64,000 bases of DNA from RUG100 sp050953405. GTDB taxonomy: Bacteria; Bacillota; Clostridia; Peptostreptococcales; Anaerovoracaceae. Shown piece by piece: positions 25,196 through 35,807 of this stretch. Position 1 is the first letter of the stretch. Each line of letters begins with the position of its first letter. The stretch lies in assembly GCA_050953405.1 (NCBI GenBank), contig JBMNMP010000003.1, forward strand, positions 310,001 through 374,000, read 5' to 3'. Below the pieces are notes generated by a model. It was not told where the DNA came from, made no database searches, and saw nothing but the letters and a program-made list of their open reading frames with translations. The position numbers and the translations under genes are program-made.

Positions 25196-26668
25196 ATGAA
25201 GTCCAGAACGACACGCGTTATTTTTTGTATTGCAATATCATTTGCAATGATTTTGGCATCCTTTGGAATTATTGCTGCAGGGCAAAACCAGACTAGTGCC
25301 GGCACCTCTCAGAGAAACGTCAACGATGATGTTTTGTCTGATCTGAAAAGCGGGGATGCGATTCCCGGTCAGTACATGGTTGAAATGAAGGATGGGTCTG
25401 TCAAGCTCGTTAAGACGAAGGATCCGGATGCTCTGAAGAATGACAGAGATGTGATGACTGTAGAGCAGAACCGCGTTGTGGTGGCCACAGATTTAGACCA
25501 GGTGAAAGGCCGTAATACAGAGGCTCAAGAGGTTACCGGGAATCAGGTAACCGATATGCAGTACGGGGATACCATGGTAAAGGCGCCGGAAGCCTGGGAT
25601 AAGCTGAAAAGTGAGAATACCGAAACAGTGAGGGTGGCTGTTATAGACTCCGGAATTGATCCCACTCATCCTGACCTGGAAGGGAAGGTACTGCCGGGGA
25701 CAACAATCATCAATGAAAATGCCAGCGGCAACAAGTATGCTGATGACGGCAAGGACGATCACGGTCATGGAACCCATGTCGCCGGAATAATTGCGGCAAC
25801 TATAAACAATAATTTTGGAATAAACGGCATCAGTGGAAATGTAGATGTAGAGCTGCTGCCGGTCAAGGTATTAAATGACAGCGGCTCCGGATCTACATAT
25901 GATGTAGTTGAAGGGATCAAGTATGCGGCTGATCACGGCGCCAGCATTTTGAATATGTCGCTGGGCTCCAACAGCTGGAGCGCAATAGAAGCCGATGCTG
26001 TCAGATATGCTCAGAACAAGGGCTGCCTCATAATAGCAGCTGCCGGAAACGACTCTATTGATGTGGCCGACGAGTATCCCGCTTCTTATGACGGAGTAAT
26101 ATCCGTCGGCTCGGTTACCGCAACTGAAGAAAGATCATATTTTTCAAACTACGGTGAAACCCTGGATGTGTCGGCACCGGGCTCCTCCATTGTGAGCACG
26201 ATTCCCAAAAAGATTGCTATGGAACAAAGAGCACAGGGCGCGGCAGTATATGGCGATGATAAGGAGGGTTACTACATTTCATGGAGCGGGACATCTATGG
26301 CCACTCCCCATGTAGTCGGAGTGGCAGCTCTGTACAAAGCACTTCATCCCGAGGTGACCGGAGCTGACATCGGCAGCCTGTTAATGTCAACCGCCAGAGA
26401 TGTTGGCAATGTAGGAAAAGATATAGAAACAGGATCCGGGATCGTGGACGCCAACGCTATGCTGGGTGGTGAGGTCACTAAGGTACCGCTGAAAGTAACG
26501 GCACCGAAAGGGGGCACAGAGCTCTATGAAGAAGTGACTTTATCAGCCATGGTTAATCCTACTATGGACATCAGGACTTTAAAATATTACCTGGATACAG
26601 AATCCGATGACAATCTTGTATCCACTGTTGACTGCTCTGACGGAGGCATGTATTACGATTGCAAATGA
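25196..26668 (+). CDS. secreted S8 subtilisin-like serine protease, probably 3'-truncated
   Basis: A protein of about 490 residues: signal peptide (1-33), an inhibitor-like propeptide (about 34-130, PGQYMVEMKDGSVKLV), and a catalytic domain with the triad VIDSGIDPTHPD, DDHGHGTHVAG and SWSGTSMATPHVVG, plus the oxyanion Asn in AAAGNDS. After the catalytic domain a beta-sandwich begins (KVTAPKGGTELYEEV) but ends after about 60 residues at MYYDCK-stop, shorter than such modules usually are. It is likely cut by the junction with the following mobile-type gene. ATG 25196 has AAAAGG upstream. Confidence 0.85.
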   Translation: MKSRTTRVIFCIAISFAMILASFGIIAAGQNQTSAGTSQRNVNDDVLSDLKSGDAIPGQYMVEMKDGSVKLVKTKDPDALKNDRDVMTVEQNRVVVATDLDQVKGRNTEAQEVTGNQVTDMQYGDTMVKAPEAWDKLKSENTETVRVAVIDSGIDPTHPDLEGKVLPGTTIINENASGNKYADDGKDDHGHGTHVAGIIAATINNNFGINGISGNVDVELLPVKVLNDSGSGSTYDVVEGIKYAADHGASILNMSLGSNSWSAIEADAVRYAQNKGCLIIAAAGNDSIDVADEYPASYDGVISVGSVTATEERSYFSNYGETLDVSAPGSSIVSTIPKKIAMEQRAQGAAVYGDDKEGYYISWSGTSMATPHVVGVAALYKALHPEVTGADIGSLLMSTARDVGNVGKDIETGSGIVDANAMLGGEVTKVPLKVTAPKGGTELYEEVTLSAMVNPTMDIRTLKYYLDTESDDNLVSTVDCSDGGMYYDCK

Positions 26669-26752
26669 CAAAGTTTCCGGAGGAGTGCTCTAAATATAAT
26701 ATTGAAGGTGTAGTGGAGAGTTGTGAAAATATCCTAAAATGGGAGGATGAGT

Positions 26753-27460
26753 ATGGGGAAAAAGATTGAAAATTTAGTGGATGAGGGACTTAGAGTATCC
26801 TTAGTTGAAACCGCTTTTTTTGATGGTGACTTAGAAATTCCGTATGTCAATGCGCCGAAAGACATTATTATTCCGGATGGGCTGGTTCCGTTCTCATTAA
26901 GAGAGCGGAGTCGAGATGATCGTGACTTTGTTTGCTTTTACGAGCATGATGTAAACTTTCGAGATGTATTGACTCGCACAGAGGATTTCGTAGATGATTT
27001 GAAAAGATTTCCGGGAATTATAACTCCGGATTGTTCCTTATATGTTGATGCGCCTCTTTGTGTACAGCTTACTAATATCTATCTTAACAGAGCAGTGGGA
27101 TACTATTTTCAAAATAAAGGGCTTTATGTCATCCCCAATATCAGATGGGGTGATGAGCGGACTTTTACAACAGAAATATTTCGCGATAAGGTGGCTTTTT
27201 TAGGGGTAGATAAACACAGCATTGTATCAATCGGTACATACGGGCAAATACAGTCTGCAGAGTCAAAGCGTTTATTTAGAGAAGGCTTGATTGCTATGCT
27301 AGAAGAGTTGGAGCCAGAGGTTGTGTTAGTGTATGGTTCCATGTCGGACAAAATATTTCATGGATTGCTTAATAAAGCCAGATTCATATCATACCCAGAT
27401 TGGACAACGCGAATGAAAAATAAATTTATTTGCGAGTATAATGGTAAATTTCAGCATTGA
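26753..27460 (+). CDS. DUF4417-type protein of mobile elements
   Basis: A 235-residue, AT-rich gene. The protein has the DUF4417 character: FVCFYEHDVNFRDVL, GIITPDCSLYVDAP, YFQNKGLYVIPNIRWGDERT, VSIGTYG, and a final strand with VVLVYGS. The family occurs in phages and plasmids and has no settled function. ATG 26753 is preferred because GGGAGG is then six bases upstream. Its base composition differs from its neighbours, which suggests separate acquisition. Confidence 0.75.
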   Translation: MGKKIENLVDEGLRVSLVETAFFDGDLEIPYVNAPKDIIIPDGLVPFSLRERSRDDRDFVCFYEHDVNFRDVLTRTEDFVDDLKRFPGIITPDCSLYVDAPLCVQLTNIYLNRAVGYYFQNKGLYVIPNIRWGDERTFTTEIFRDKVAFLGVDKHSIVSIGTYGQIQSAESKRLFREGLIAMLEELEPEVVLVYGSMSDKIFHGLLNKARFISYPDWTTRMKNKFICEYNGKFQH

Positions 27461-27634
27461 AATAAGTACAATATGAAGGCGATGGCAGTAGGGAAACTCG
27501 GATGCTCTTGCATTTCATGCCTTGCAGCTCGGGATAACTGAAGCGTCAACCGGCAGCTTTTGAAGCCGGGAAGACGTTTGCAGAAAACTATAAGGATTTC
27601 AGATTCGATCAAGTCGATTCTATATAGTCTGAAA

Positions 27635-27663
27635 GGCCAGGATCATACTCTCTGACCCTGGCC
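27635..27663 (-). terminator. hairpin after the secreted FN3 protein gene
   Basis: GGCCAGG pairs with CCTGGCC around a 15-base loop, 14 bases beyond the minus-strand stop at 27677. The T-run is weak (CTTTCAG). Confidence 0.55.
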
Positions 27664-27676
27664 GTAAATAATAATT

Positions 27677-29608
27677 TTATTTGATTTTTACGCGTTTGAT
27701 CGCTGACCATGCGCCGTAGTATTTAGCTGTGCCGACTTTCTTACAGGCACGGACTTTGACGTAATAGTACTTCCTGGACTTCAGCTTTTTGATTGTCTTG
27801 TATGTGGTCTTGCTGGTGGTGTACTTCCAGGTTTTCGAGCCTTTCTTTCTGTATCCGATCTGATAGTAAACGCCGCCGGTTGCTTTCTTCCACTTCACGG
27901 TGACTTTCTTATAACCGGGTTTCGGCGTCAGGATGGACACTCTGGCCAGACTGATCTTGAAGGTCCTGGTTACGTAGTTGTCGTAGCGGCCCATGCCCTG
28001 TATCCACAAGCAGTATGTGCCGGGAGTGGCAGGGGCATTGCGCAGCCAGTCTCCTTTGCTGTTGCGCCAGTACACATCGTAATCAGTACCTTTGACAAGT
28101 GTTTTTCCGTTTGCTGTTTTGATGGATACGGAAGGCTGCTTTGCCTTGCCGTTATAGGTAAAATTTGTTGTCCCGCAGGTGACTCTCTGCTTGCTCAGAT
28201 CCTCCGAGGCAGGCTTTACATATCCCCAGTGCATGGTGACCGTTCCATCGGGGTTAAGCGTCTTGGTATACTGATCGGCAGCTACCGGATTGCCCTCAAA
28301 AATGAAGGTGTCAAACTTCTCATTGTCAAACCTGTAGCCTTCCTTTGGCTTTAAGATAATGAAAAATTCGTAGGAATGACCATATTCCGGAAGATCCCCA
28401 TCTGCATGAATTTCTCTGCCGGTCGCCGTGTCTTTCCAATACTGATCGATGATCTGAACCTGGTCATAAAGAAGGCCGGCTCGATCAAGGGCTGTGGTAA
28501 AGGCCACGCCGTAGAACGGAGACAGCTGTGTCCATACGCTGCCGATGTCCATGTAGTCGATCACTTTGGAGTCGCCGGCAGGCACATCTTTGCTGCCGGG
28601 GTAGAGCTCCGCCGGCCACCAATGACCATGCTCCAGTCCATGCGCAGCAATCCTATTGCTCATATTCAAGGTGATGCTGATGGCATCATCTGTCCTCTCA
28701 ATGGCATCTTCCGAAATGTAGAAATACTCCGTGAAAAATTCCTCCAGCGTTGTGAGGTCGTTATCGACCTGCCACTCATCAAATGCCTTGCCGCTTTCGG
28801 TGGAGGCGGGAATCGGAAAGGTATACGTATGGTCCCTGTCATCTACGTAAATTTTGTCCGGAAGTTGTGCACCCTCCGCAAAACGCCATTTACCGGTGTC
28901 CATTCGTTCGTAGCTCAAATCTATAGCGTCCCGCTGGTTGTAGACCCGGGGAGCAGAGTACACAGCTGCCCAGGCCCGGTACATGACGACATTGTTTTCA
29001 TTGTAGCCAAAGCCGTTTAATGTAGTGCTGGTCTTGTAATTCATGGTGTTGTATGGAGTGGAAATCACAGGGTGGTCTCCGTCGTAGCGGTACAGTCTGG
29101 TATAGGAAACAGAACCGCTGCTCAGTTCGCCGTCGATTTTTACAACCGGATCATCTGCCCTGTCGGTGAAGGGGATCGGCATGGACTCTGTCTTCAATGG
29201 GGTAAAGAGAACCTTTGCGTCGCCGGGCTCCCCATCAGGACTGTACATATAGATGTCGTCGCCTGTGGCATTGTCAAGCTGCAGGATCTCGGCGGTAAAT
29301 TCATCCTTGCCATTATCCTGCCTGGCGGCAGTGTAGGTGGGAACCACCGCAATGGTATCCCCGGGCAGAATCAGGGCATTGCGGCTCCACATATCCCCGC
29401 CGGGAGCCAGGACATGATCGGCACTTTGGGCTTCCTGCATACGTTCTGCCTGCCACCTGGTCGCGGTCGGGGCGGGATCTGTCTCTCCTTCTGCAACAGC
29501 GGTACCGGTCAGGCCAAAGCCCAGGGTCGTGATCATAGAAAGACTTAGCAGAACTGCAGAACACTTTCTGATGATTCCATAGCTTATATTGGCAGCACGA
29601 TTTCTCAT
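27677..29608 (-). CDS. large secreted protein with C-terminal MBG/FN3-like modules
   Basis: A 643-residue exported protein. Signal peptide residues 1-39 (ending GTAVAEG). The N-terminal 450 residues match nothing I recognise (beta-rich, with a KPKEGYRFDNEKF motif seen in listerial-type repeats). Residues about 470-550 resemble an MBG-like domain (QRVTCGTTNFTYNGKAKQPS). The last 90 residues are an FN3 module (VTVKWKKATGGVYYQIGYR, YYYVKVRACKKVGTAKYYG) also found in the proteins at 45.4 and 59.0 kb. There is no sortase motif. The start at 29608 uses AGGAG nine bases upstream. Probably a surface or adhesion function. Confidence 0.7.
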   Translation of the reverse strand: MRNRAANISYGIIRKCSAVLLSLSMITTLGFGLTGTAVAEGETDPAPTATRWQAERMQEAQSADHVLAPGGDMWSRNALILPGDTIAVVPTYTAARQDNGKDEFTAEILQLDNATGDDIYMYSPDGEPGDAKVLFTPLKTESMPIPFTDRADDPVVKIDGELSSGSVSYTRLYRYDGDHPVISTPYNTMNYKTSTTLNGFGYNENNVVMYRAWAAVYSAPRVYNQRDAIDLSYERMDTGKWRFAEGAQLPDKIYVDDRDHTYTFPIPASTESGKAFDEWQVDNDLTTLEEFFTEYFYISEDAIERTDDAISITLNMSNRIAAHGLEHGHWWPAELYPGSKDVPAGDSKVIDYMDIGSVWTQLSPFYGVAFTTALDRAGLLYDQVQIIDQYWKDTATGREIHADGDLPEYGHSYEFFIILKPKEGYRFDNEKFDTFIFEGNPVAADQYTKTLNPDGTVTMHWGYVKPASEDLSKQRVTCGTTNFTYNGKAKQPSVSIKTANGKTLVKGTDYDVYWRNSKGDWLRNAPATPGTYCLWIQGMGRYDNYVTRTFKISLARVSILTPKPGYKKVTVKWKKATGGVYYQIGYRKKGSKTWKYTTSKTTYKTIKKLKSRKYYYVKVRACKKVGTAKYYGAWSAIKRVKIK

Positions 29609-29848
29609 TCTCATCATCTCCTTTTGAATCATAACTGTCTCTGTATTTTACAGAGGCTGCTTCGTATTTTCAGTTTACCATTATGTATTTTTTAAAAGAT
29701 GATAGTTTCCGTTCTGGCACTGTCCAAATCGGAAATCCTTGCTATACTGAAATAAGAACAGATTTGCCGGGTGATTGCGAAAACCCGCTCCTGTATAACA
29801 GGGAATAAGCTTATCAACATGCCTGTATATTTTCATCAAGAGGTTCTT

Positions 29849-31533
29849 ATGAAATACTGTGAATTACTGAAGTCCTATATGGATCAGATCGGCTGCACTG
29901 CCAGGCAGCTTGGCGACCTTGCCGGTCTCTCTCCGGCTACGATGAGCCGGTACCGCTCCGGAGAACGGGTCCCGGATATAAACTCCGCAGCCTTTAATGA
30001 TCTTTGCGTGTCCATTTCAGCCCTGGCAAGAGAAAAGGGCATCGCTGCCGGCGAAGCTGCAGCAGTCCGAAACGCTTTTCTCGACTGTACAGATGTCGAT
30101 GATATCGACAAAGAACAATTAAGGAAAAGCTTCAATCATCTTATCGAGGTTCTGGATATCAATATCACCATGCTTTGCCAGAACATCAATTATGACAGTT
30201 CCACGGTGTTCCGGTTCCGGAGCGGCACCAGAAATCTGGCGGAACCCGCAAAGTTTGCTGCCGCCGTGAGCAATTACATTACCCGGGAAATGGATGATCC
30301 GCAGACGATCCGCCGACTGGCCGGGCTTCTTTCCTGTCCGGCGGCTGCGCTTTCAGAGAGCACCGTCAGGTACGCACTTCTGAAGGACTGGCTTACTCAG
30401 GATCATGGCGGTGAAGAAAGTGAAATCAGTTCTTTTCTGGAAAAGCTCGATGGATTTGATCTCAACGATTACATCAAATCCATACGCTTTGATGAGATGA
30501 AAGTCCCGCCAGCCTTGCCATTTCAGCGTACCGGTTCCAGGAGCTACACCGGCTTGCAGGAGATGATGGACAGCGAACTGGACTTTTTAAAGGCGACGGT
30601 CCTCTCCCGATCGAAAGAGCCGGTCACTATGTACAGCGATATGCCGATGGGAGAAATGAGCAGAGATGCGGATTTCCCCAAAAAGTGGATGTTCGGCACG
30701 GCCATGCTGTTAAAGAAAGGCCTGCACCTGAATCAGATACATAATCTTGACCGTTCCTTTGAAGATATGATGTTGGGGCTCGAGAGCTGGATCCCTATGT
30801 ATATGACCGGCCGGATCTCACCGGAGAAGCTATCCGTGGTCATCACACGGAAGGCCGCTACTATCTGACCGGGAACAAGGCAGAACTGGCTTATTATAAA
30901 AAAAGAGCTGCCGATCTGTTATCGCAGGCCCTGCCGCTGATGGAGATATATCGTGAAGAAGATGCAGATCTGTTTTCAGCCTTTCTGGCGTCTGATGCAG
31001 AGCAACCGGGCAAACGGCGGAGCATCCTGACTGTGCCGCCTTTATATACCATGCAGAAGGAATATCTTTTGAAAATGCTGGAGAGACGCAGCCTGGATCC
31101 CGCCGCAAAAGACAGGATCCTGCAGCACGCAGAAGCAGAGCGTACACGGATCGAGAAGATTCTTTCCGGAGCCGCTGTTGTAGAAGACGAAATTTCAGTG
31201 TTCATGGAAGAAGAGTTTGCTTTAACGCCTCCCCGGTTACCGCTGGTGTTCGACTTTATCGATGAAGAGATCATATACAGCCGTGAGGAATATCTTGCTC
31301 ACCTGACTCAGACGAGGGATTTTGCCAAAGATCATGCTGCATATCGTGTGACAGAAACAAATACCAGGGGATTTTGCAATCTTCAAATCACGATGCTTGA
31401 GGGGAAGTGGGCAATGGTATCCAAGAACAATGCACCTGCGATCCACTTCGTTATCCGTCACCCGAAACTACGGGCTGCTATCGAAAAATATATACCACCA
31501 CTGGCTGATCGGGATGGAGACAAGCTGCTGTAA
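29849..31533 (+). pseudogene. XRE-type HTH protein with frameshifting internal deletion
   Basis: The 5' part (29849-30829) encodes an HTH of the Xre/Cro type (QLGDLAGLSPATMSRYRSGERVPD) and a second HTH-like segment (NINYDSSTVFRFRSGTRN), then a long helical domain up to MYMTGRIS. Coding then continues in another frame from about 30814 (LTGEAIRGHHTEGRYYLTGN) to 31533. Internal homology of the family predicts about 20-30 residues between the two pieces, so an internal deletion broke the frame. Two shorter proteins could still be made, but full-length function is lost. Confidence 0.7.
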
Positions 31534-31580
31534 TGCCGAGGGAGGTAAGAGACCTAAGAGAATATCAATGAAAGAAATGA

Positions 31581-31620
31581 AGAGAAAATTCGATTAAATA
31601 TGGGATTTTCTCTTGTTTTC
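31581..31620 (+). terminator. rho-independent terminator
   Basis: AGAGAAAAT (31581-31589) pairs with ATTTTCTCT (31605-31613), followed by TGTTTTC. It closes the regulator pseudogene. Confidence 0.6.
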
Positions 31621-31798
31621 TGATATATTTCACCAATTAGTGCAATTTGTTGTGATATAATAAGTTATAAAATATGAGAATGTGGAGAATTCAATGAATA
31701 GTGAGACGCGAAATGGAATTCTGTGACTCTGCAGTTCAAGCGGATGATGCGGAATAAAGTTTTCGGGTTTTGCTGTCAATGAAAAAGGGAGAAAGCAT

Positions 31799-34258
31799 AT
31801 GAAATACAATAAGAAAGTGCGGATACTCGTTCTTGCCATATCTTTTCTGCTGACCATCGGCTTTACTCCGCAGTTTGCGATAACGGCCATGGCTGAGGGA
31901 ACTGCGGGAGCGCAGCAAACCGCTGAGATTACGGCAGGAAGCGGCGGAGAACTGTCAGAGAAGGCCGGCAGCAGTGCCAGCGGAAACGAAAACACCGCTC
32001 AGGATAATGCGGTCAATGATTCGACCGGCGGAACAAACGGAACCTTGATCAACTCCACGGATGGAAGCAGCAGTTCCACCGGCCTTAAGACGGGCGCTCA
32101 ATCCGGTACGGACAATGCGCTCGCCTACGGTTCCAACAATATAGCCGATGAGACAGCGACTGTCGATGCGATCTATCTGAACGGCAGGACCGGAAAGGAC
32201 GAAAACGACGGAACTTCTCCCGAGAAGGCGGTGCATTCCTTTGCCAGGGCGAAGGAGCTTGCGGCAGCGGATGACCATATCAAGACAATCTACATCATCG
32301 GAACGGTCCAGGTCAGCGGCGATGTTTCACTTGCCGGAACGTCTGCCGTGATCAAGCGTGACAAGAGCATGACAGATTACCTGTTCATGGTTGCCAACTC
32401 GGCGACTTTCCATGATATTACGATCGATGGAAACAGCCAGGAGGTCACTGCAAAGTCGTCTCTGATTCATGTCGTCTATGACGGAGAGGTCACCATCAAT
32501 GACGGAACGGTGCTGGAAAACAACGTGATCAGCAACAAGCCCTCCGTCATCAGTTCCAACGGCGGCGCTATCAGTGTGCAGGTCGGTACGCTGTATATGA
32601 ACGGCGGCGTGATCCGGAACAACACGGCGTGTATCGGCGGAGGCGTCTGCCTCCAGCGCGCCAAGATGTATATGACGGGCGGTACGATTACCGGCAATCA
32701 TGCACTCAATGCAGTGGATGATCCTGACAATCCTCCTATTCCTATGCCCGGCGGCGGCAAGCCTTCGATGATTGCATCCGGTGGCGGCATCGGCGCATAT
32801 TCCGTGCCTTTTGGACAGGGGCTTAATAAGAGCAGTACCATCAACCTGAGCGGCGGGCTGATAGACGCCAACACCTCAGAAGGAATGGGCGGCGGCATCG
32901 GACTGGGACACGATCAGGCATCCGACAAGCTGGTTCTGAATATGACCGGAGGCACGATTTCGAACAACACCTCCAAGGAATGCGGCGCAGGAATCTTCCT
33001 GCAGTGCGGCGCCAAGTACAAGCAGGCGATTGCCAATATCAGCGCCGGCAAGATCATCAATAATCATATGCTGGGCGGCGGCGTCGGAAGCGACGCCTTT
33101 GGCGGCGGCGGCATCTACGTCAACGGCGCGCCGAATAACCTCAGTGGATACGTGAACGCGGAACTTCACCTGAAGAATGCAATCATCACAGGGAACAGCG
33201 CAGCGGTATCCGGAGGCGGTTACGCAGCCTGCCCGGTGTCCAAGACCCATATCTATCTGAAAAACGGTTCAGCATTTTACGGCAATACAGCGCCGCTCGG
33301 CGCAGAGCTCTATATCATCGGCAGCTATGGTTTTGGTACACACGCCGGAACCCCGGAGTATACCATCAGTGACACCATGCTCGGCGGAGAGCCGTATAAC
33401 TGGAAGGACAACGACGGAGTCGAGGTCCCGCTGAACAAGCTGGAAGGGAAATTGAACGCTTCCAAGAATGAGGAGCTGGCCCTGCACACCGACGTCACCT
33501 CAAGTGATGCCGCGGAGAGCCTCGCCACCGTCTGGATCACGGGAAACACCTCGACGACCAGAGGCGGAGGAATCGGAAGCAACGGTACGGTCACCGTAGG
33601 AGAATACGATACGACAACCTTACACGTTTCCAAGACGTGGTCGAACGATGACGCACAGAACCGGCCATCCTCGATTCAGGTCAATCTCTACCGCCACATC
33701 GAGGGCGGAGACTCTGTTTACGTCGGCCATGAGACCATGACCCCGGATCAAAACGGAGCCTGGGAACTGACATTTACGAACCTGCCGAAGGCGGATCCCG
33801 ATGACAATACCTACATCTATACAGTCAAGGAAGAGCATATCGACGGATATGCGGCAAAGATCACCGGCAATCAGCAAGACGGCTATACGATCAACAACGA
33901 CACGTTCGCATCTGTTTCCGTCACCAAGACATGGAAAGACGACGACAATCAGTACAAGACGCGTCCGGATTCGATAATCGTCAACCTGCTTGCAAATGGA
34001 AAGAAAGTCGACTCCAAAACGGTGAAGGCATCCGATGAGTGGAAATGCACATTCGATCATCTTGCCATTAAAGACGATGAAGGAAAAGACATCACCTACA
34101 GCGTGAGCGAGGAGAAGGTCTCCGGATACGAGACAGAAATAACCGGCAGCGTGGACGATGGCTACACGATCACAAATACGAGTACCTATGTTCCGCCGGT
34201 CTCCGTATCGGTCACCAAGTCCTGGAGCGATAACGACGACCAGTACGGCATGCGATAG
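31799..34258 (+). pseudogene. Cna-B surface protein, 3' end replaced by phage DNA
   Basis: The 819 codons encode a signal peptide (1-33), a Ser/Thr/Asn-rich linker, a right-handed beta-helix-like region of Gly-rich repeats (about 200-560, with GGGIGLGHD and MTGGTISNNTS), then Cna-B domains. Two Cna-B domains are complete (SKTWSNDD to NNDTF, TKTWKDDD to TNTS); a third begins TKSWSDNDDQYGMR and stops at TAG. In intact repeats that point continues with RPDS. No LPXTG anchor remains, so the product would be secreted rather than wall-bound. The start follows GGGAGAAAGCAT. Confidence 0.85.
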
Positions 34259-35085
34259 ATGTTAACGCGGGGCAAAAATATTCCAAATGGCTTGATGCCA
34301 ACACGGACAGAAGCGAACAATCACTGCAAATATCAGCATATGCAAGAAATAGGGGCGATCTAAGAACTGCAAAAAGGACGGAAGCGTGGGCGGAGAATTA
34401 TTCTGCATACATGGACGGCGGAAAAAATAAGAATAAATTGCCCGGCGAGATTGGAAAAAAGATAGAAGAATCGAACAAGAGGGCGTATACAATTTCTACC
34501 GGCGAAAGAGAACGCGCATATTCATATATTCAAGATGATGGGAAAAGGGAACCGGGCCATGTTAATTTGCCGTTAGTAAACACAAAGAAATATCATGATA
34601 AATATGATAATCTTACAATGCATAAGGATGTAAATGAAAGCCTTTATAGCGAATCAATGAAAATTTTAGGGGAACGCAATAACACTGAATTTGAAGATAT
34701 TGTTGCGATTGATGCAAGAACCGGAGCAAGGCTTGTAAAGAATAGCGCTGCCTCTGCTTACGGAGCAAAACATCAATGTGGATTTAATGGGAAGGAGCAG
34801 AGCTGGCTTGAGGAAAGAGAAGGGATGTATGAGGTCTTGCACAATCATCCAAACAATTCGGTTCCATCCAGAGACGATATTCGTAAGTTATTTGAACGAG
34901 GTAAGCAGTCTGCATCAACAATAAATTGCCATAATGGGGACGTGTATCGGCTTGAGAAATTAAAACCGTTTGAAGGTATTGCTCTTTATGAAGAAAAAGT
35001 TTATAATCATGCTAAAGAGGAATACTATAAGTTCCCTGATGATAAAATTGAATATGAAACATCTATGAGTATGATACTGGAATGA
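34255..35085 (+). pseudogene. phage MuF-like head protein C-terminus with JAB-like motif, 5' end missing
   Basis: A reading frame of about 276 codons without a start continues directly from the Cna-B break. The first part (AIDVNAGQKYSKWLDANTDR, QISAYARNRGDLRTAKRTEA) looks like phage minor head/MuF linker sequence. The C-terminal part has LHNHPNNSVPSRDD, matching the HNHP-x-n-PS-x-x-D pattern of JAB/RadC-like metalloprotease folds used as C-terminal domains on phage proteins. An internal start at 34411 has no ribosome site. It may be a broken toxin or peptidase domain (inference). AT-rich. Confidence 0.55.
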
Positions 35086-35121
35086 GAGCTGGTTATTTAA
35101 GATATATGAAGAGGTGATTAT

Positions 35122-35310
35122 ATGGCGAATCGAAAACCAGAGAAGATAAAGCCTGAAGACATATGGGATTATTATATTGATGATAGTAAGATGCCAACGC
35201 CAGAACAAGTGGCTTCTTTCGCAGACACAAGCGAGATCGATAAAAAGTTTGACAAAGAATGCGATCAGATAGCACGAGAATTTGGGCTTTATAAAAAAAC
35301 GGATATTTGA
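35122..35310 (+). CDS. small acidic phage protein, unknown
   Basis: A 62-residue acidic protein (KPEDIWDYYIDDSKMPTPEQ) with GAAGAGGTGATTAT before the ATG. It directly follows the MuF-like gene. Its place is where an immunity partner of a C-terminal toxin domain would sit, but no family is recognised. A terminator follows. Confidence 0.55.
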   Translation: MANRKPEKIKPEDIWDYYIDDSKMPTPEQVASFADTSEIDKKFDKECDQIAREFGLYKKTDI

Positions 35311-35338
35311 ATAAGAAATAACATTTGAACTGAATGGT

Positions 35339-35368
35339 TACCGCTGGTCACGGACTGGCGGTATTTTT
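35339..35368 (+). terminator. probable terminator
   Basis: ACCGC pairs with GCGGT around a 13-base loop, followed by ATTTTTAG. Confidence 0.55.
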
Positions 35369-35384
35369 AGTAAGGAGAAAAACC

Positions 35385-35753
35385 ATGGCTTACGATGATA
35401 TGGAAGTCATCATGTATAAAATACTGGCATATCTATACAAGTGCAACAAGGCGGGGAAAGAACCGGAGTTCCTGGACTACTGTGCCGGTGGGGCACTGAT
35501 CAAGACGAACCAGGCATACTGGAATCAGATCATGAAAGAACTGATTGACCTGGGGTATATTCGCGGGTTCATAACACGAGAAACAAAAGACGGGTTGCTG
35601 ATCCAGCAAAATTGCCCACAGGTTACGTTTGCCGGTAGAACGTTCATGAATGAAAATAGCGGGATGCAGAAAGCAAAGGCATTTTTAGGAAGCGCCTTTG
35701 AGAGCATTTTAACGGCAACAGTTGAGGCACTTGTAGCATCAGCGCAAATGTAA
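35385..35753 (+). CDS. YjcQ-family phage protein (winged helix-like)
   Basis: A 122-residue protein. The N-terminal half resembles the YjcQ family winged helix (EVIMYKILAYLYKCNKAG, WNQIMKELIDLGYIRGF, then QVTFAGRTFMNENS). ATG 35385 follows TAAGGAGAAAAACC. The family is common between phage structural genes and on small elements; its function is not settled. Confidence 0.7.
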   Translation: MAYDDMEVIMYKILAYLYKCNKAGKEPEFLDYCAGGALIKTNQAYWNQIMKELIDLGYIRGFITRETKDGLLIQQNCPQVTFAGRTFMNENSGMQKAKAFLGSAFESILTATVEALVASAQM

Positions 35754-35760
35754 ATACTAA

Positions 35761-35786
35761 CCCTCGTGGAGACACGGGGTTTTTTG
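35761..35786 (+). terminator. rho-independent terminator
   Basis: CCCTCGTG and CACGGGG pair around GAGA with one bulge, followed by TTTTTTG. Confidence 0.75.
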
Positions 35787-35807
35787 ATGCAATGAAATGG
35801 AGAAACG

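Noticed and set aside
27472..27600. Short protein-like stretches (for example AFEAGKTFAENYKDF) after DUF4417
   Set aside because: Interrupted by stops, without a start; may be gene debris but too short to name.
28376..29548. Long plus-strand frames opposite the secreted FN3 protein
   Set aside because: Antisense shadows; the minus-strand protein has a signal peptide, a ribosome site and recognisable modules.
30800..30880. Programmed frameshift joining the two parts of the HTH gene
   Set aside because: No slippery sequence, and the family alignment in memory predicts missing residues at the join, so a deletion is more likely.
32500..33250. Repeated GGCGG-rich stretches as a possible CRISPR or tandem repeat array
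   Set aside because: They are degenerate codons for Gly-rich beta-helix turns in a surface protein; no fixed repeat-spacer length.
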